A stretch of DNA of 21,311 bases. Origin: Bacillota bacterium (GTDB taxonomy: Bacteria > Bacillota > Bacilli > Lactobacillales > Streptococcaceae). The stretch covers positions 1 through 21,311 of the forward strand of contig JAJXWC010000019.1 in NCBI GenBank assembly GCA_021781855.1. The letters run 5' to 3'. The notes under the pieces were generated by a model that was not told the origin of the DNA, searched no databases, and was given only the letters and a program-made list of their open reading frames with translations. Shown in pieces: positions 13,485 through 19,887 of this stretch (the stretch's first letter is position 1; every line of letters begins with the position of its first letter). A program made the position numbers and the translations under genes.

Positions 13485-13533
13485 CTACGAAAGACGAGAA
13501 CTTTGTTCTCTATCTGTAACCTCAAAAGCGCAA
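13485..13533 (+). repeat. Single copy of the 50-bp repeat unit
   Basis: CTACGAAAGACGAGAACTTT then CTCTATCTG, ACCTCAA and AGCGCA match the tandem units at 186-285. It lies 22 nt after the noxE stop. Confidence 0.6.
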
Positions 13534-13589
13534 GCAAAATGGTAAAATTCGAATTTCGCTCGACTAAATTCATTTTTCTCGAAAAAAAT

Positions 13590-13632
13590 TTGTTACGTTT
13601 TACAAAGAAAATCGTATAAGTAAGTGTAAAAC
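13590..13632 (+). promoter_or_regulatory. ssb promoter region with inverted repeat
   Basis: TATAAG (13615-13620) is the likely -10, with TTACGT (16-bp spacer) or TTGTTA (19-bp spacer) as -35. Perfect 8-bp inverted arms GTTTTACA (13597-13604) and TGTAAAAC (13625-13632) flank the -10. I see no good match to the ComX box TACGAATA. Confidence 0.45.
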
Positions 13633-13659
13633 AAATTTACAAAAAGATTGGAGAAAGAA

Positions 13660-14049
13660 ATGAACAAGACCATGCTTATCGGGCGTATCGTGGCTGCGCC
13701 AGAAATTTCCAAAACGACGAATGATAAAAGTTATGTCCGCACAACAATCGCCATCAATCGTCGTTTTAAAAATGAAAATGGTGAGCGGGAGGCCGATTTT
13801 ATCACAACAGTTTTCTGGGGGAAAACAGCCGAAACACTCGCTAGTTATGCCAAAAAGGGAACGCTTATCAGTGTTGAAGGCGAAATTCGCACACGCAATT
13901 ATACTGACAAGCAAGACCAAAAACATTACGTGACCGAGGTGTTGGCATTGACCTATGATTTGCTGGAAAGTCGTGCGGCGATTGCTCTACGGGAAAACAA
14001 TGTTCATACAGAAGAAGTAATGCTTGAAGCTGAAGAATTACCCTTTTAA
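13660..14049 (+). CDS. ssb: Single-stranded DNA-binding protein, short SsbB-like type
   Basis: A 129-aa OB-fold protein that coats single-stranded DNA. It starts MNKTMLIGRI, has GEREADFITTVFWGKTAETLASYAKKG (about residues 40-66) and ends in the acidic tip EELPF that recruits partner proteins. There is almost no disordered linker, so it resembles streptococcal SsbB (131 aa, competence-linked) more than full-length SsbA. The gene also follows ytpR at a short distance as in streptococci, here with noxE inserted. ATG 13660 is chosen over the upstream TTG at 13648 because TTGGAG serves as its Shine-Dalgarno. A terminator lies at 14129-14153. Confidence 0.9.
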   Translation: MNKTMLIGRIVAAPEISKTTNDKSYVRTTIAINRRFKNENGEREADFITTVFWGKTAETLASYAKKGTLISVEGEIRTRNYTDKQDQKHYVTEVLALTYDLLESRAAIALRENNVHTEEVMLEAEELPF

Positions 14050-14126
14050 CCTAACAAGTGCTGCTTTCGCTCTATTAACATCAGTAGGGGAGAAAGCGTC
14101 TCCCACTGATGAAGTAATCACTTTAA
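14050..14126 (+). repeat. Dispersed intergenic hairpin repeat, copy 7
   Basis: CTAACAAGTGCTGCT, then the hairpin CATCAGTAGGGGA / TCTCCCACTGATG (about 14080-14107) and GAAGTAATCACTT. Relative to copy 4 the stem has T-A replaced by C-G (ATTAG/CTAAT becomes ATCAG/CTGAT), a compensatory change. Confidence 0.7.
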
Positions 14127-14128
14127 TT

Positions 14129-14153
14129 AAAAGCTCTCGAAAGGGAGTTTTTT
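14129..14153 (+). terminator. Terminator between ssb and groES
   Basis: AAAAGCTCTC, GAAA tetraloop, GGGAGTTTTTT: a stem with G.U pairs and a T-tract that ends one base before the CtsR-type box and groES -35. Confidence 0.8.
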
Positions 14154-14170
14154 CTTGACTATTTTTGACC
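14154..14170 (-). promoter_or_regulatory. CtsR-type operator at groESL
   Basis: The minus strand reads GGTCAAA-AAT-AGTCAAG, one mismatch from the CtsR direct heptad repeat RGTCAAA-NAN-RGTCAAA. It overlaps the -35 of the groES promoter, so a bound repressor would block RNA polymerase. Confidence 0.75.
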
Positions 14171-14183
14171 TTCGCGATACAAT
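14155..14183 (+). promoter_or_regulatory. groESL promoter
   Basis: TTGACT (14155-14160), an exact 17-bp spacer and TACAAT (14178-14183) form a near-consensus vegetative promoter, bracketed by the CtsR-type box and CIRCE. Confidence 0.9.
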
Positions 14184-14194
14184 AAATAATGTAG

Positions 14195-14221
14195 TTAGCA
14201 CTCTAACGATAAGAGTGCTAA
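14195..14221. promoter_or_regulatory. CIRCE element (HrcA operator)
   Basis: TTAGCACTC-N9-GAGTGCTAA is a perfect match to the CIRCE consensus, placed just after the transcription start. HrcA is the known repressor; its gene is not in this window. Confidence 0.97.
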
Positions 14222-14244
14222 AAAATAAAAATGGAGGATTAAAA

Positions 14245-14529
14245 ATGTTAAAACCTTTAGAAAATCGCGTTGTATTGCGCGTGAAACAAGAAGAGGAAAA
14301 ATCAATCGGTGGGATTGTGCTTGCTTCTGCTGCTCAGGAAAAGCCACAAACTGCTGAAGTTGTCGCAGTTGGACCAGGAAAAACGACTAATCATGGTACA
14401 CTTATTCCCCCAACGGTAAAAGTTGGTGATACTGTCATTTTTGAAAAATTCGCAGGGGCTACGATAAAAGTTGACGGTGAGGAGCTTCTTATCATCAAAG
14501 AAACAGACTTGCTTGCGATTGTAGAATAA
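14245..14529 (+). CDS. groES: Co-chaperonin GroES
   Basis: The 94-aa lid of the GroEL folding chamber, normally a heptameric ring. The sequence starts MLKPLENRVVLRV and contains the mobile-loop region EEEKSIGGIVLASAAQEKP (about 16-34) and the C-terminal VDGEELLIIKETDLLAI. ATG 14245 is chosen because GGAGG precedes it at good spacing and the length is standard. The frame is open further upstream from a TTG at 14155, but that would place the CIRCE element inside the gene. It is transcribed with groEL, 96 nt downstream. Confidence 0.97.
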   Translation: MLKPLENRVVLRVKQEEEKSIGGIVLASAAQEKPQTAEVVAVGPGKTTNHGTLIPPTVKVGDTVIFEKFAGATIKVDGEELLIIKETDLLAIVE

Positions 14530-14625
14530 GTAGAGCTTATTTAGCAAGAGTTTCAATCGCTGAATTTGGGTTAAGATTTCACATTTGTGAGCTGAGATAA
14601 AATAAATAATTAAAAGGAAAAAATC

Positions 14626-16248
14626 ATGTCAAAAGAAATCAAATTTTCAAGCGATGCCCGCACAGCAATGATGCGCGGTATCGACATTTTAGCAGATACA
14701 GTAAAAACAACCCTTGGTCCTAAAGGACGCAATGTTGTTCTTGAAAAATCATACGGCAGCCCGCTGATTACCAACGACGGAGTTACGATTGCCAAGGAAA
14801 TTGAACTTGAAGACCATTTCGAAAATATGGGAGCAAAGCTCGTTTCTGAAGTTGCAAGCAAAACTAATGATGTTGCAGGTGATGGTACAACAACTGCAAC
14901 AGTACTTACACAGGCTATTGTGCGTGAAGGCTTAAAAAATGTGACGGCAGGAGCAAATCCAGTTGGTATTCGCCGTGGTATTGAAATTGCGACTGAAACG
15001 GCCGTAAAAGCACTTGAAAGTCTTTCTATTCCAGTCAGCGGAAAATCAGCGATTGCTCAGGTTGCTGCAGTATCCAGCCGCAGCGAAAAAGTCGGCGAAT
15101 ATATCTCTGACGCGATGGAAAAAGTCGGCAACGATGGTGTCATCACGATTGAAGAGTCAAAAGGGATGCAGACAGAGCTTGAGGTTGTTGAAGGAATGCA
15201 GTTTGACCGTGGCTATCTTAGTCAATATATGGTAACAGACAACGAAAAAATGGTTGCCAATCTTGACAACCCTTATATCCTCATTACCGATAAGAAGATT
15301 TCAAACATCCAAGAAATCTTACCTTTACTTGAAGAAATTTTGAAATCTAGTCGTCCGTTGCTGATTGTTGCAGATGATGTGGACGGTGAAGCCCTTCCAA
15401 CGTTGGTACTTAACAAAATTCGCGGAACATTCAATGTTGTTGCCGTAAAAGCTCCTGGTTTTGGCGACCGTCGTAAAGCACAGCTTGAAGACCTCGCTAT
15501 TCTTACGGGCGGAACAGTTATTACTGAGGACCTTGGACTTGAGCTTAAAGATGCAACGATTGCAGCACTTGGTCAAGACAGCACCGTTAAAGTAGATAAA
15601 GAACATACGACGATTGTTGAAGGCGCTGGAAGTGCTGATGCGATTGCCAATCGTGTAGCAGTAATTAAAGCGCAAGTGGAACAGACCACTTCAGACTTTG
15701 ACCGTGAAAAACTTCAAGAGCGTCTTGCCAAACTTTCTGGCGGTGTGGCAGTGATTAAAGTCGGTGCAGCAACAGAAACAGAACTGAAGGCGCTCAAACT
15801 CTTGATTGAAGATGCGCTCAATGCAACACGCGCAGCCGTTGAAGAAGGGATTGTTTCAGGCGGAGGAACAGCGTTTGTCAATGTTATCGCTGAACTCGAC
15901 AAACTTGAAGCCGAAGGTGATATCCAAACAGGTATCAGCATTGTCCGTCGGGCGCTTGAAGAACCTGTACGCCAAATTGCAGCTAATGCGGGCTATGAAG
16001 GTTCAGTCATCATTGATAAGCTGAAAACGGCTGACAAAGGAACAGGATTTAATGCAGCAACGGGTAAATATGTCAATATGATTGAATCAGGCATCGTTGA
16101 CCCTGCCAAAGTAACACGTTCAGCCTTGCAAAACGCTGCTTCTGTTGCAGGAATGATTTTGACGACTGAAGCCGTTGTGGTCAACAAACCAGAACCAGCT
16201 CCAGCTGCACCAGCAATGGACCCAAGTATGATGGGCGGCATGATGTAA
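14626..16248 (+). CDS. groEL: Chaperonin GroEL
   Basis: A 540-aa ATP-driven folding chamber (tetradecamer) in the cytoplasm. Visible signatures: KTTLGPKGRNVVLEKSYGSP (27-46), the ATP-site loop GDGTTTATVL starting at Gly85 with catalytic Asp86, an apical domain in the middle third, a late equatorial EEGIVSGGGTA, and the Met/Gly-rich C-terminal tail ending DPSMMGGMM. The start ATG at 14626 has AAAAGGAAAA. It is co-transcribed with groES and controlled by CIRCE plus the CtsR-type box. The terminator is at 16338-16369. Confidence 0.98.
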   Translation: MSKEIKFSSDARTAMMRGIDILADTVKTTLGPKGRNVVLEKSYGSPLITNDGVTIAKEIELEDHFENMGAKLVSEVASKTNDVAGDGTTTATVLTQAIVREGLKNVTAGANPVGIRRGIEIATETAVKALESLSIPVSGKSAIAQVAAVSSRSEKVGEYISDAMEKVGNDGVITIEESKGMQTELEVVEGMQFDRGYLSQYMVTDNEKMVANLDNPYILITDKKISNIQEILPLLEEILKSSRPLLIVADDVDGEALPTLVLNKIRGTFNVVAVKAPGFGDRRKAQLEDLAILTGGTVITEDLGLELKDATIAALGQDSTVKVDKEHTTIVEGAGSADAIANRVAVIKAQVEQTTSDFDREKLQERLAKLSGGVAVIKVGAATETELKALKLLIEDALNATRAAVEEGIVSGGGTAFVNVIAELDKLEAEGDIQTGISIVRRALEEPVRQIAANAGYEGSVIIDKLKTADKGTGFNAATGKYVNMIESGIVDPAKVTRSALQNAASVAGMILTTEAVVVNKPEPAPAAPAMDPSMMGGMM

Positions 16249-16337
16249 GTTCGTTCAGAATGAGTTAAGTTTGGTTTAAAAGAATAGCAGTACGATGTTA
16301 TTACTCCCCCAAAAAACTTTTTCATAAAACTCCTTTG

Positions 16338-16369
16338 TAAAAGCACCTAATGGTGCTTTTATATTTTTT
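16338..16369 (+). terminator. groESL terminator
   Basis: A perfect 10-bp stem TAAAAGCACC / GGTGCTTTTA with loop TAAT, followed by a T-tract. Confidence 0.93.
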
Positions 16370-16389
16370 ATGCGAAATTTTTTAAAAAA

Positions 16390-16398
16390 TGGTAAAAT
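16390..16398 (+). promoter_or_regulatory. Possible upp promoter (extended -10)
   Basis: TGGTAAAAT is an extended -10 with hexamer TAAAAT at 16393-16398, about 38 nt before the upp ATG. No -35 is recognisable. Confidence 0.5.
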
Positions 16399-16436
16399 AG
16401 AAATAATGTGAAAAACAAATATCCGGAGGAATAAAA

Positions 16437-17066
16437 ATGTCAAATTTCCAAGTTGTTGAACATCCGTTGATTCAACACAAACTCTCAATTTTGCGTCGTA
16501 AAGAAGTTTCAACGAAAGAATTTCGTGAACTTGTTGACGAAATCGGAATGCTTATGGCTTACGAAGTTTCGCGCGATTTGCCGCTTGAAGATGTTGAGAT
16601 TGAAACACCAATTACGAAGACGACGGTCAAGCAGATTTCAGGGAAAAAATTGGCGATTGTGCCCATTCTTCGCGCTGGAATTGGAATGGTTGATGGGATT
16701 TTAAAGCTTATTCCCGCAGCGCGTGTTGGGCATATTGGCATGTACCGTGATGAAACAACGCTTAAACCTGTTGAATATTTGGTAAAATTGCCGACAGATA
16801 TTGCGGAACGTCAAATTTTTCTTGTTGACCCAATGCTCGCAACAGGAGGTTCAGCAATTCTTGCGATTGACAGTCTCAAGAAACGTCAGGCCAACAACAT
16901 CAAATTTGTTTGTCTAGTAGCAGCCCCAGAGGGTGTAAAAGCTTTGCAGGCAGCTCATCCAGATATTGATATTTATGCTGCGGCACTTGATGAGCGTCTT
17001 AATGAGCATGGTTACATTGTTCCTGGCCTTGGTGATGCTGGAGACCGACTCTTTGGCACAAAATAA
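16437..17066 (+). CDS. upp: Uracil phosphoribosyltransferase
   Basis: Converts uracil and PRPP to UMP, the pyrimidine salvage step, in the cytoplasm. The length of 209 aa is typical. Motifs: VPILRAGIGMVDG (75-87), the PRPP-binding loop DPMLATGGSA (131-140), and the C-terminal uracil-binding GYIVPGLGDAGDR (192-204). The ATG at 16437 has CCGGAGGA, a strong ribosome site. It is monocistronic, flanked by terminators at 16338-16369 and 17098-17125. Confidence 0.97.
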   Translation: MSNFQVVEHPLIQHKLSILRRKEVSTKEFRELVDEIGMLMAYEVSRDLPLEDVEIETPITKTTVKQISGKKLAIVPILRAGIGMVDGILKLIPAARVGHIGMYRDETTLKPVEYLVKLPTDIAERQIFLVDPMLATGGSAILAIDSLKKRQANNIKFVCLVAAPEGVKALQAAHPDIDIYAAALDERLNEHGYIVPGLGDAGDRLFGTK

Positions 17067-17067
17067 G

Positions 17068-17087
17068 ATTTGACCATTTTGTCAAAT
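17068..17087 (+). other. Stop-proximal hairpin after upp
   Basis: The stem ATTTGAC / GTCAAAT with a 6-nt loop begins 2 nt after the stop. It has no T-tract of its own and sits just before the true terminator. The same stem follows pepA and the antiporter gene. Confidence 0.55.
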
Positions 17088-17097
17088 TTGGAAAAAT

Positions 17098-17125
17098 AAA
17101 AAATCCGTTTCTTGACGGATTTTTT
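17098..17125. terminator. Bidirectional terminator between upp and the 35-aa gene
   Basis: The 11-bp stem AAAAAATCCGT / ACGGATTTTTT with loop TTCTTG has A- and T-tracts on both sides. It can serve upp on the plus strand and the small gene at 17132-17239 on the minus strand. Confidence 0.9.
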
Positions 17126-17131
17126 GATACT

Positions 17132-17239
17132 TTAATCACGCGATTTGACAGGAATTGTAGGCAAAATCAGCGCCTTATCAAGTTTACTTGATTTCTTTCG
17201 AGGATTATCTTTTGAGTTTCGAATTGATTTTCTTGGCAT
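17132..17239 (-). CDS. 35-aa basic small protein of unknown function
   Basis: Minus-strand ORF: ATG at 17239, TAA at 17132-17134. The peptide begins MPRKSIRNSKDNPRKKSS and ends LPTIPVKSRD. It is strongly basic (Lys/Arg rich in the first half), lacks Cys, Trp and aromatic residues, and has no signal peptide or membrane helix. Support for a real gene: AAGGGA 6 nt before the ATG, an extended -10 TGATAAAAT about 30 nt upstream, and a perfect terminator 7 nt past the stop. I recognise no family. A nucleic-acid-binding or ribosome-associated role would fit the charge but is speculation. Confidence 0.6.
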   Translation of the reverse strand: MPRKSIRNSKDNPRKKSSKLDKALILPTIPVKSRD

Positions 17240-17269
17240 AAAAATTCCCTTTCTTATTTTGTTATAATT

Positions 17270-17278
17270 ATTTTATCA
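17270..17278 (-). promoter_or_regulatory. Promoter of the 35-aa gene
   Basis: The minus strand reads TGATAAAAT, an extended -10 with hexamer at 17270-17275, about 30 nt upstream of the ATG at 17239. Confidence 0.5.
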
Positions 17279-17334
17279 TTAAAATCTCATAATATAAAAT
17301 AAAACACAAATTCTGATTTTCCAAGTCAAATTAA

Positions 17335-17363
17335 TTTACAAACGTAAACTTTCGTGGTAGAAT
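17335..17363 (+). promoter_or_regulatory. cinD promoter
   Basis: TTTACA (17335-17340), an exact 17-bp spacer ending TGG, and TAGAAT (17358-17363). Confidence 0.8.
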
Positions 17364-17373
17364 TACAGTTGTA
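17337..17373. promoter_or_regulatory. Two CopR-type cop boxes at the cinD promoter
   Basis: TACAGTTGTA (17364-17373) matches the lactococcal cop box TACANNTGTA exactly and directly follows the -10. TACAAACGTA (17337-17346) has one mismatch and overlaps the -35. In L. lactis CopR releases such boxes when copper is present; the arrangement here predicts copper induction. Confidence 0.8.
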
Positions 17374-17401
17374 AACAACAAAAATAAAGAGGAGACATTA
17401 C

Positions 17402-18013
17402 ATGTCATTTTTAAAAACACTTGAAAACCGTCGCTCAGTTTATGCACTTGGAAAAAATATTGCCGATGCAAATAAAGCAATCGAAACAATTAAAGATGCG
17501 GTTCGTTTCAGCCCAACAGCTTTCAACAGCCAAACGGCGCGCGTACTTATTTTGACAGGTGCCGCTCAAGAAAAACTTTGGGGTGAAATCGTAGCGTCAG
17601 AACTCAAAGCAGCTATGGAAGCTCAAGGTGCTCCTGAATCAGCTTGGGATGGAACAAAAGCTAAACTTGAAGGCTTCAAAGGCGCATTCGGTACAGCTCT
17701 TTTCTTTGAAGACCAAGATGTTGTTAAAGGCTTGCAAGAACAATTTGCACTTTATGCTGATAATTTCCCAGTTTGGAGCGAACAAGGTTCAGGTATCGTA
17801 ACAGTTAATGCATGGACAGCATTGAGCGAACTCGGACTTGGTGCTAATCTTCAACATTATAATCCATTGATTGACGAAGCTGTTGCAAAAGAATGGAATA
17901 TCCCAGCAAACTGGAAACTTCGTGGTCAACTTGTTTTTGGTTCAATCGAAGCTCCTGTAACAAACGAAAAATCATTCTTGGATGATGCTGACCGTTTTGT
18001 CATTGTTGACTAA
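17402..18013 (+). CDS. cinD: CinD-type copper-inducible nitroreductase
   Basis: A 203-aa flavin-dependent oxidoreductase of the nitroreductase family, cytoplasmic and normally an FMN dimer. It opens with FLKTLENRRSVYALGKN, the FMN-contacting N-terminal helix with the RRS motif of this subgroup, and has SPTAFNSQTARVLIL (about 38-52) and SELGLGANLQHYNPLIDE late in the chain. The resemblance to L. lactis CinD (YtjD) and the cop boxes in its promoter agree; that enzyme reduces quinone-like and nitro compounds and is linked to copper and oxidative stress. The ATG at 17402 has AGAGGAG. It is monocistronic, with a terminator at 18030-18062. Confidence 0.88.
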   Translation: MSFLKTLENRRSVYALGKNIADANKAIETIKDAVRFSPTAFNSQTARVLILTGAAQEKLWGEIVASELKAAMEAQGAPESAWDGTKAKLEGFKGAFGTALFFEDQDVVKGLQEQFALYADNFPVWSEQGSGIVTVNAWTALSELGLGANLQHYNPLIDEAVAKEWNIPANWKLRGQLVFGSIEAPVTNEKSFLDDADRFVIVD

Positions 18014-18029
18014 GCTGTCAAGACAAGAG

Positions 18030-18062
18030 AAAAAAGAACTTCTTGAGGGAGGTTCTTTTTTT
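18030..18062 (+). terminator. cinD terminator
   Basis: AAAAAAGAACTTC, loop TTGAGG, GAGGTTCTTTTTT: a 13-bp stem with one G.U pair and a T-tract. Confidence 0.9.
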
Positions 18063-18102
18063 GACGGAAAAACAGAACAAGTTTTCTATTTTCTTGTAAT
18101 TC

Positions 18103-18111
18103 TGCTATAAT
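18103..18111 (+). promoter_or_regulatory. mntH promoter, start codon immediately downstream
   Basis: TGCTATAAT is an extended -10 with consensus hexamer at 18106-18111. Only 7 nt separate it from the GTG at 18119, so the transcript should start at or next to the start codon. No clear MntR-type palindrome was seen. Confidence 0.6.
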
Positions 18112-18118
18112 AAAGGAA

Positions 18119-19468
18119 GTGAAGAATAAAAAATTTATCAGTAAAACAAATTCGGTCAGTCTTGAGGAGATAAATTCAAGCATTGAAGTTCCCCAAGACG
18201 GCAACTTTTGGAAATATTTATTAACATTCTCAGGTCCAGGTGCCTTGGTGGCTGTCGGTTACATGGACCCTGGAAATTGGGTTACTTCGATTGGTGGCGG
18301 TGCGCGCTACGGCTACCTTTTGCTTTCGGTTGTTCTTTTATCCAGTCTTGTAGCTATGCTTTTACAATATATGGCAGCAAAACTCGGAATTGTTTCAGGC
18401 CTTGATTTGGCACAAGCAACACGCCAGCATACAGGTAAAAAAACAGGATTTGTCCTCTGGCTCATTGCAGAACTAGCAGTCATGGCGACCGACATTGCGG
18501 AAGTAATTGGCTCGGCGATTGCGCTCAATCTATTATTTGGTCTACCTCTTATTATCGGAATAGTTTTGACGGTTGTTGATGTCTTTTTGCTTCTTTTTCT
18601 TATGAAATTAGGCTTCCGTAAAATTGAGGCAATCGTTGTGACATTGATTCTAGTCATTATTCTAATTTTCGTTTATCAGGTCGCACTTGCTCAACCTAAT
18701 ATTGCCTCTGTTATGTCAGGTTTCATTCCACAAGGTCAAGTGCTTAGTTCAGGTCAACTTACAATGGCGCTTGGTATTATTGGTGCAACGGTTATGCCGC
18801 ATAATCTTTATCTTCATTCTTCCATTGCTCAGACTAGAAAATTTGACCGCAAAGATGAGAAAAAAGTCGCACAGGCATTGAAATTTACGGCTTGGGACTC
18901 AAACATCCAGCTTACCGCAGCTTTTCTTGTAAACTGTTTACTTCTTATCCTTGGCGCAGCACTCTTTTTCGGCCATGCAGACCAAGTAGGAACATTTACC
19001 TCGCTCTACGATGCACTTCAAAATAATAAAATTGCAGGAAGTATTGCCAGTCCAGTATTATCTGTCTTATTTGCGGTCGCCCTTCTTGCCAGCGGACAAA
19101 ATTCAACAATTACGGGAACGCTAACGGGACAAATCATCATGGAAGGTTTTGTTCATATGCGAATTCCGCTTTGGGCGAGGCGTTTGGTTACACGTTTACT
19201 TTCAGTCATTCCCGTCTTGCTTATCGCGATTTTTATGGGAAGCAATGAAAAAACGCTTGATACAATTCTTATTGACAGCCAAGTTTTTCTCAGTCTTGCC
19301 CTTCCTTTATCAATGATTCCGCTCGTTTTCTTTACCAGTAGTAAAAAAATCATGGGAAATTTCAAAAATAACAAAATCACGATGGGGTTTGGAATTCTTT
19401 CAGCGCTTGTTCTATCTGTTTTAAATATCTATCTTATTGTCCAAACAATCGGTGATTTTATCCGTTAA
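18119..19468 (+). CDS. mntH: Nramp-family Mn2+/Fe2+ transporter MntH
   Basis: A proton-coupled divalent metal importer in the cell membrane. The 449-aa protein has about 11 hydrophobic helices. The metal-binding motifs are visible: DPGN (50-53) in helix 1 and MPHN (226-229) in helix 6. The N-terminal 30 residues are hydrophilic, as in other lactococcal homologues. The first codon is taken as GTG at 18119, giving MKNKKFISKTNSVSLEE; the GGA just before it is too close to act as a ribosome site and would largely lie upstream of the transcription start, so a leaderless GTG start is predicted. Monocistronic, with a terminator at 19529-19559. Metal preference (Mn over Fe) is inferred from family. 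Confidence 0.93.
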   Translation: MKNKKFISKTNSVSLEEINSSIEVPQDGNFWKYLLTFSGPGALVAVGYMDPGNWVTSIGGGARYGYLLLSVVLLSSLVAMLLQYMAAKLGIVSGLDLAQATRQHTGKKTGFVLWLIAELAVMATDIAEVIGSAIALNLLFGLPLIIGIVLTVVDVFLLLFLMKLGFRKIEAIVVTLILVIILIFVYQVALAQPNIASVMSGFIPQGQVLSSGQLTMALGIIGATVMPHNLYLHSSIAQTRKFDRKDEKKVAQALKFTAWDSNIQLTAAFLVNCLLLILGAALFFGHADQVGTFTSLYDALQNNKIAGSIASPVLSVLFAVALLASGQNSTITGTLTGQIIMEGFVHMRIPLWARRLVTRLLSVIPVLLIAIFMGSNEKTLDTILIDSQVFLSLALPLSMIPLVFFTSSKKIMGNFKNNKITMGFGILSALVLSVLNIYLIVQTIGDFIR

Positions 19469-19528
19469 AATGATGGTTTTATTTTTAGCATACATTTGCT
19501 AACTTAAATTTCATAAATATCGAAAACT

Positions 19529-19559
19529 AACTCCAAATCGCCTATATTTTGGAGTTTTT
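19529..19559 (+). terminator. mntH terminator
   Basis: The stem AACTCCAAA / TTTGGAGTT, with a loop of about 10 nt, is followed by TTT. It lies about 60 nt after the stop. Confidence 0.8.
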
Positions 19560-19661
19560 CTATATCATTATCGGGAATAAGCTTTTAGCGAATATGCTCA
19601 AAAATTATTTTGCAGATGAAAAAATTCCTTCCCATAGTGTTATACATAACCTTATACCGTA

Positions 19662-19670
19662 TGTTATAAT
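19662..19670 (+). promoter_or_regulatory. Promoter upstream of the MITE-like element and the ATP-cone gene
   Basis: TGTTATAAT is an extended -10 with TATAAT at 19665-19670. Arms ACATA / TATGT lie around the -10 upstream region. A transcript from here would carry the whole palindromic element at 19703-19863 in its leader. Confidence 0.55.
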
Positions 19671-19702
19671 AAAGAAAAAGGCTATAACTGATATCAGTAG
19701 CA

Positions 19703-19863
19703 TATAGGGCATCTCGAAAAACTCAGAAATTCTGAGTTCGGCTAAATTTCCCAAACTCTTCGTCTTCCTCCTAGACTTGCAATAGCAAGCCTTCGTCGTC
19801 AATCCTCGACTTTGAAAAATTTAGCTCAAACTCAGAATTAGCAGTTTTTCGAGATACCCTATA
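19703..19863. mobile_element. MITE-like palindromic element, about 161 bp
   Basis: The two ends are long imperfect inverted repeats of roughly 50 bp: TATAGGGCATCTCGAAAAAC at the left and the same sequence (T for C at one place) inverted at the right, continuing through ATTCTGAGTT and GCTAAATTT. The apex near 19776-19789 is a small hairpin CTTGC-AATA-GCAAG. There is no transposase. The ends lie at TATA, which may be a target duplication but is itself palindromic. The whole unit would fold into one long RNA hairpin. No gene is present in the 419-nt gap that contains it. Confidence 0.75.
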
Positions 19864-19887
19864 AATAATCTTAAAGGAGAAGAAAAA

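Noticed and set aside
13648..13659. Upstream TTG start for ssb
   Set aside because: The TTGGAG is the Shine-Dalgarno of ATG 13660, and the SSB family starts at MNKTMLIGRI.
14155..14244. N-terminal extension of GroES from a TTG at 14155
   Set aside because: It would translate through the promoter and CIRCE; GGAGG and the standard 94-aa length support ATG 14245.
18061..18118. MntR/DtxR operator at mntH
   Set aside because: No convincing palindrome of that type could be seen around the promoter.
18010..18204. 64-codon minus-strand frame over the mntH start
   Set aside because: It overlaps the cinD terminator and the mntH promoter and start antisense, with no promoter or ribosome site of its own.
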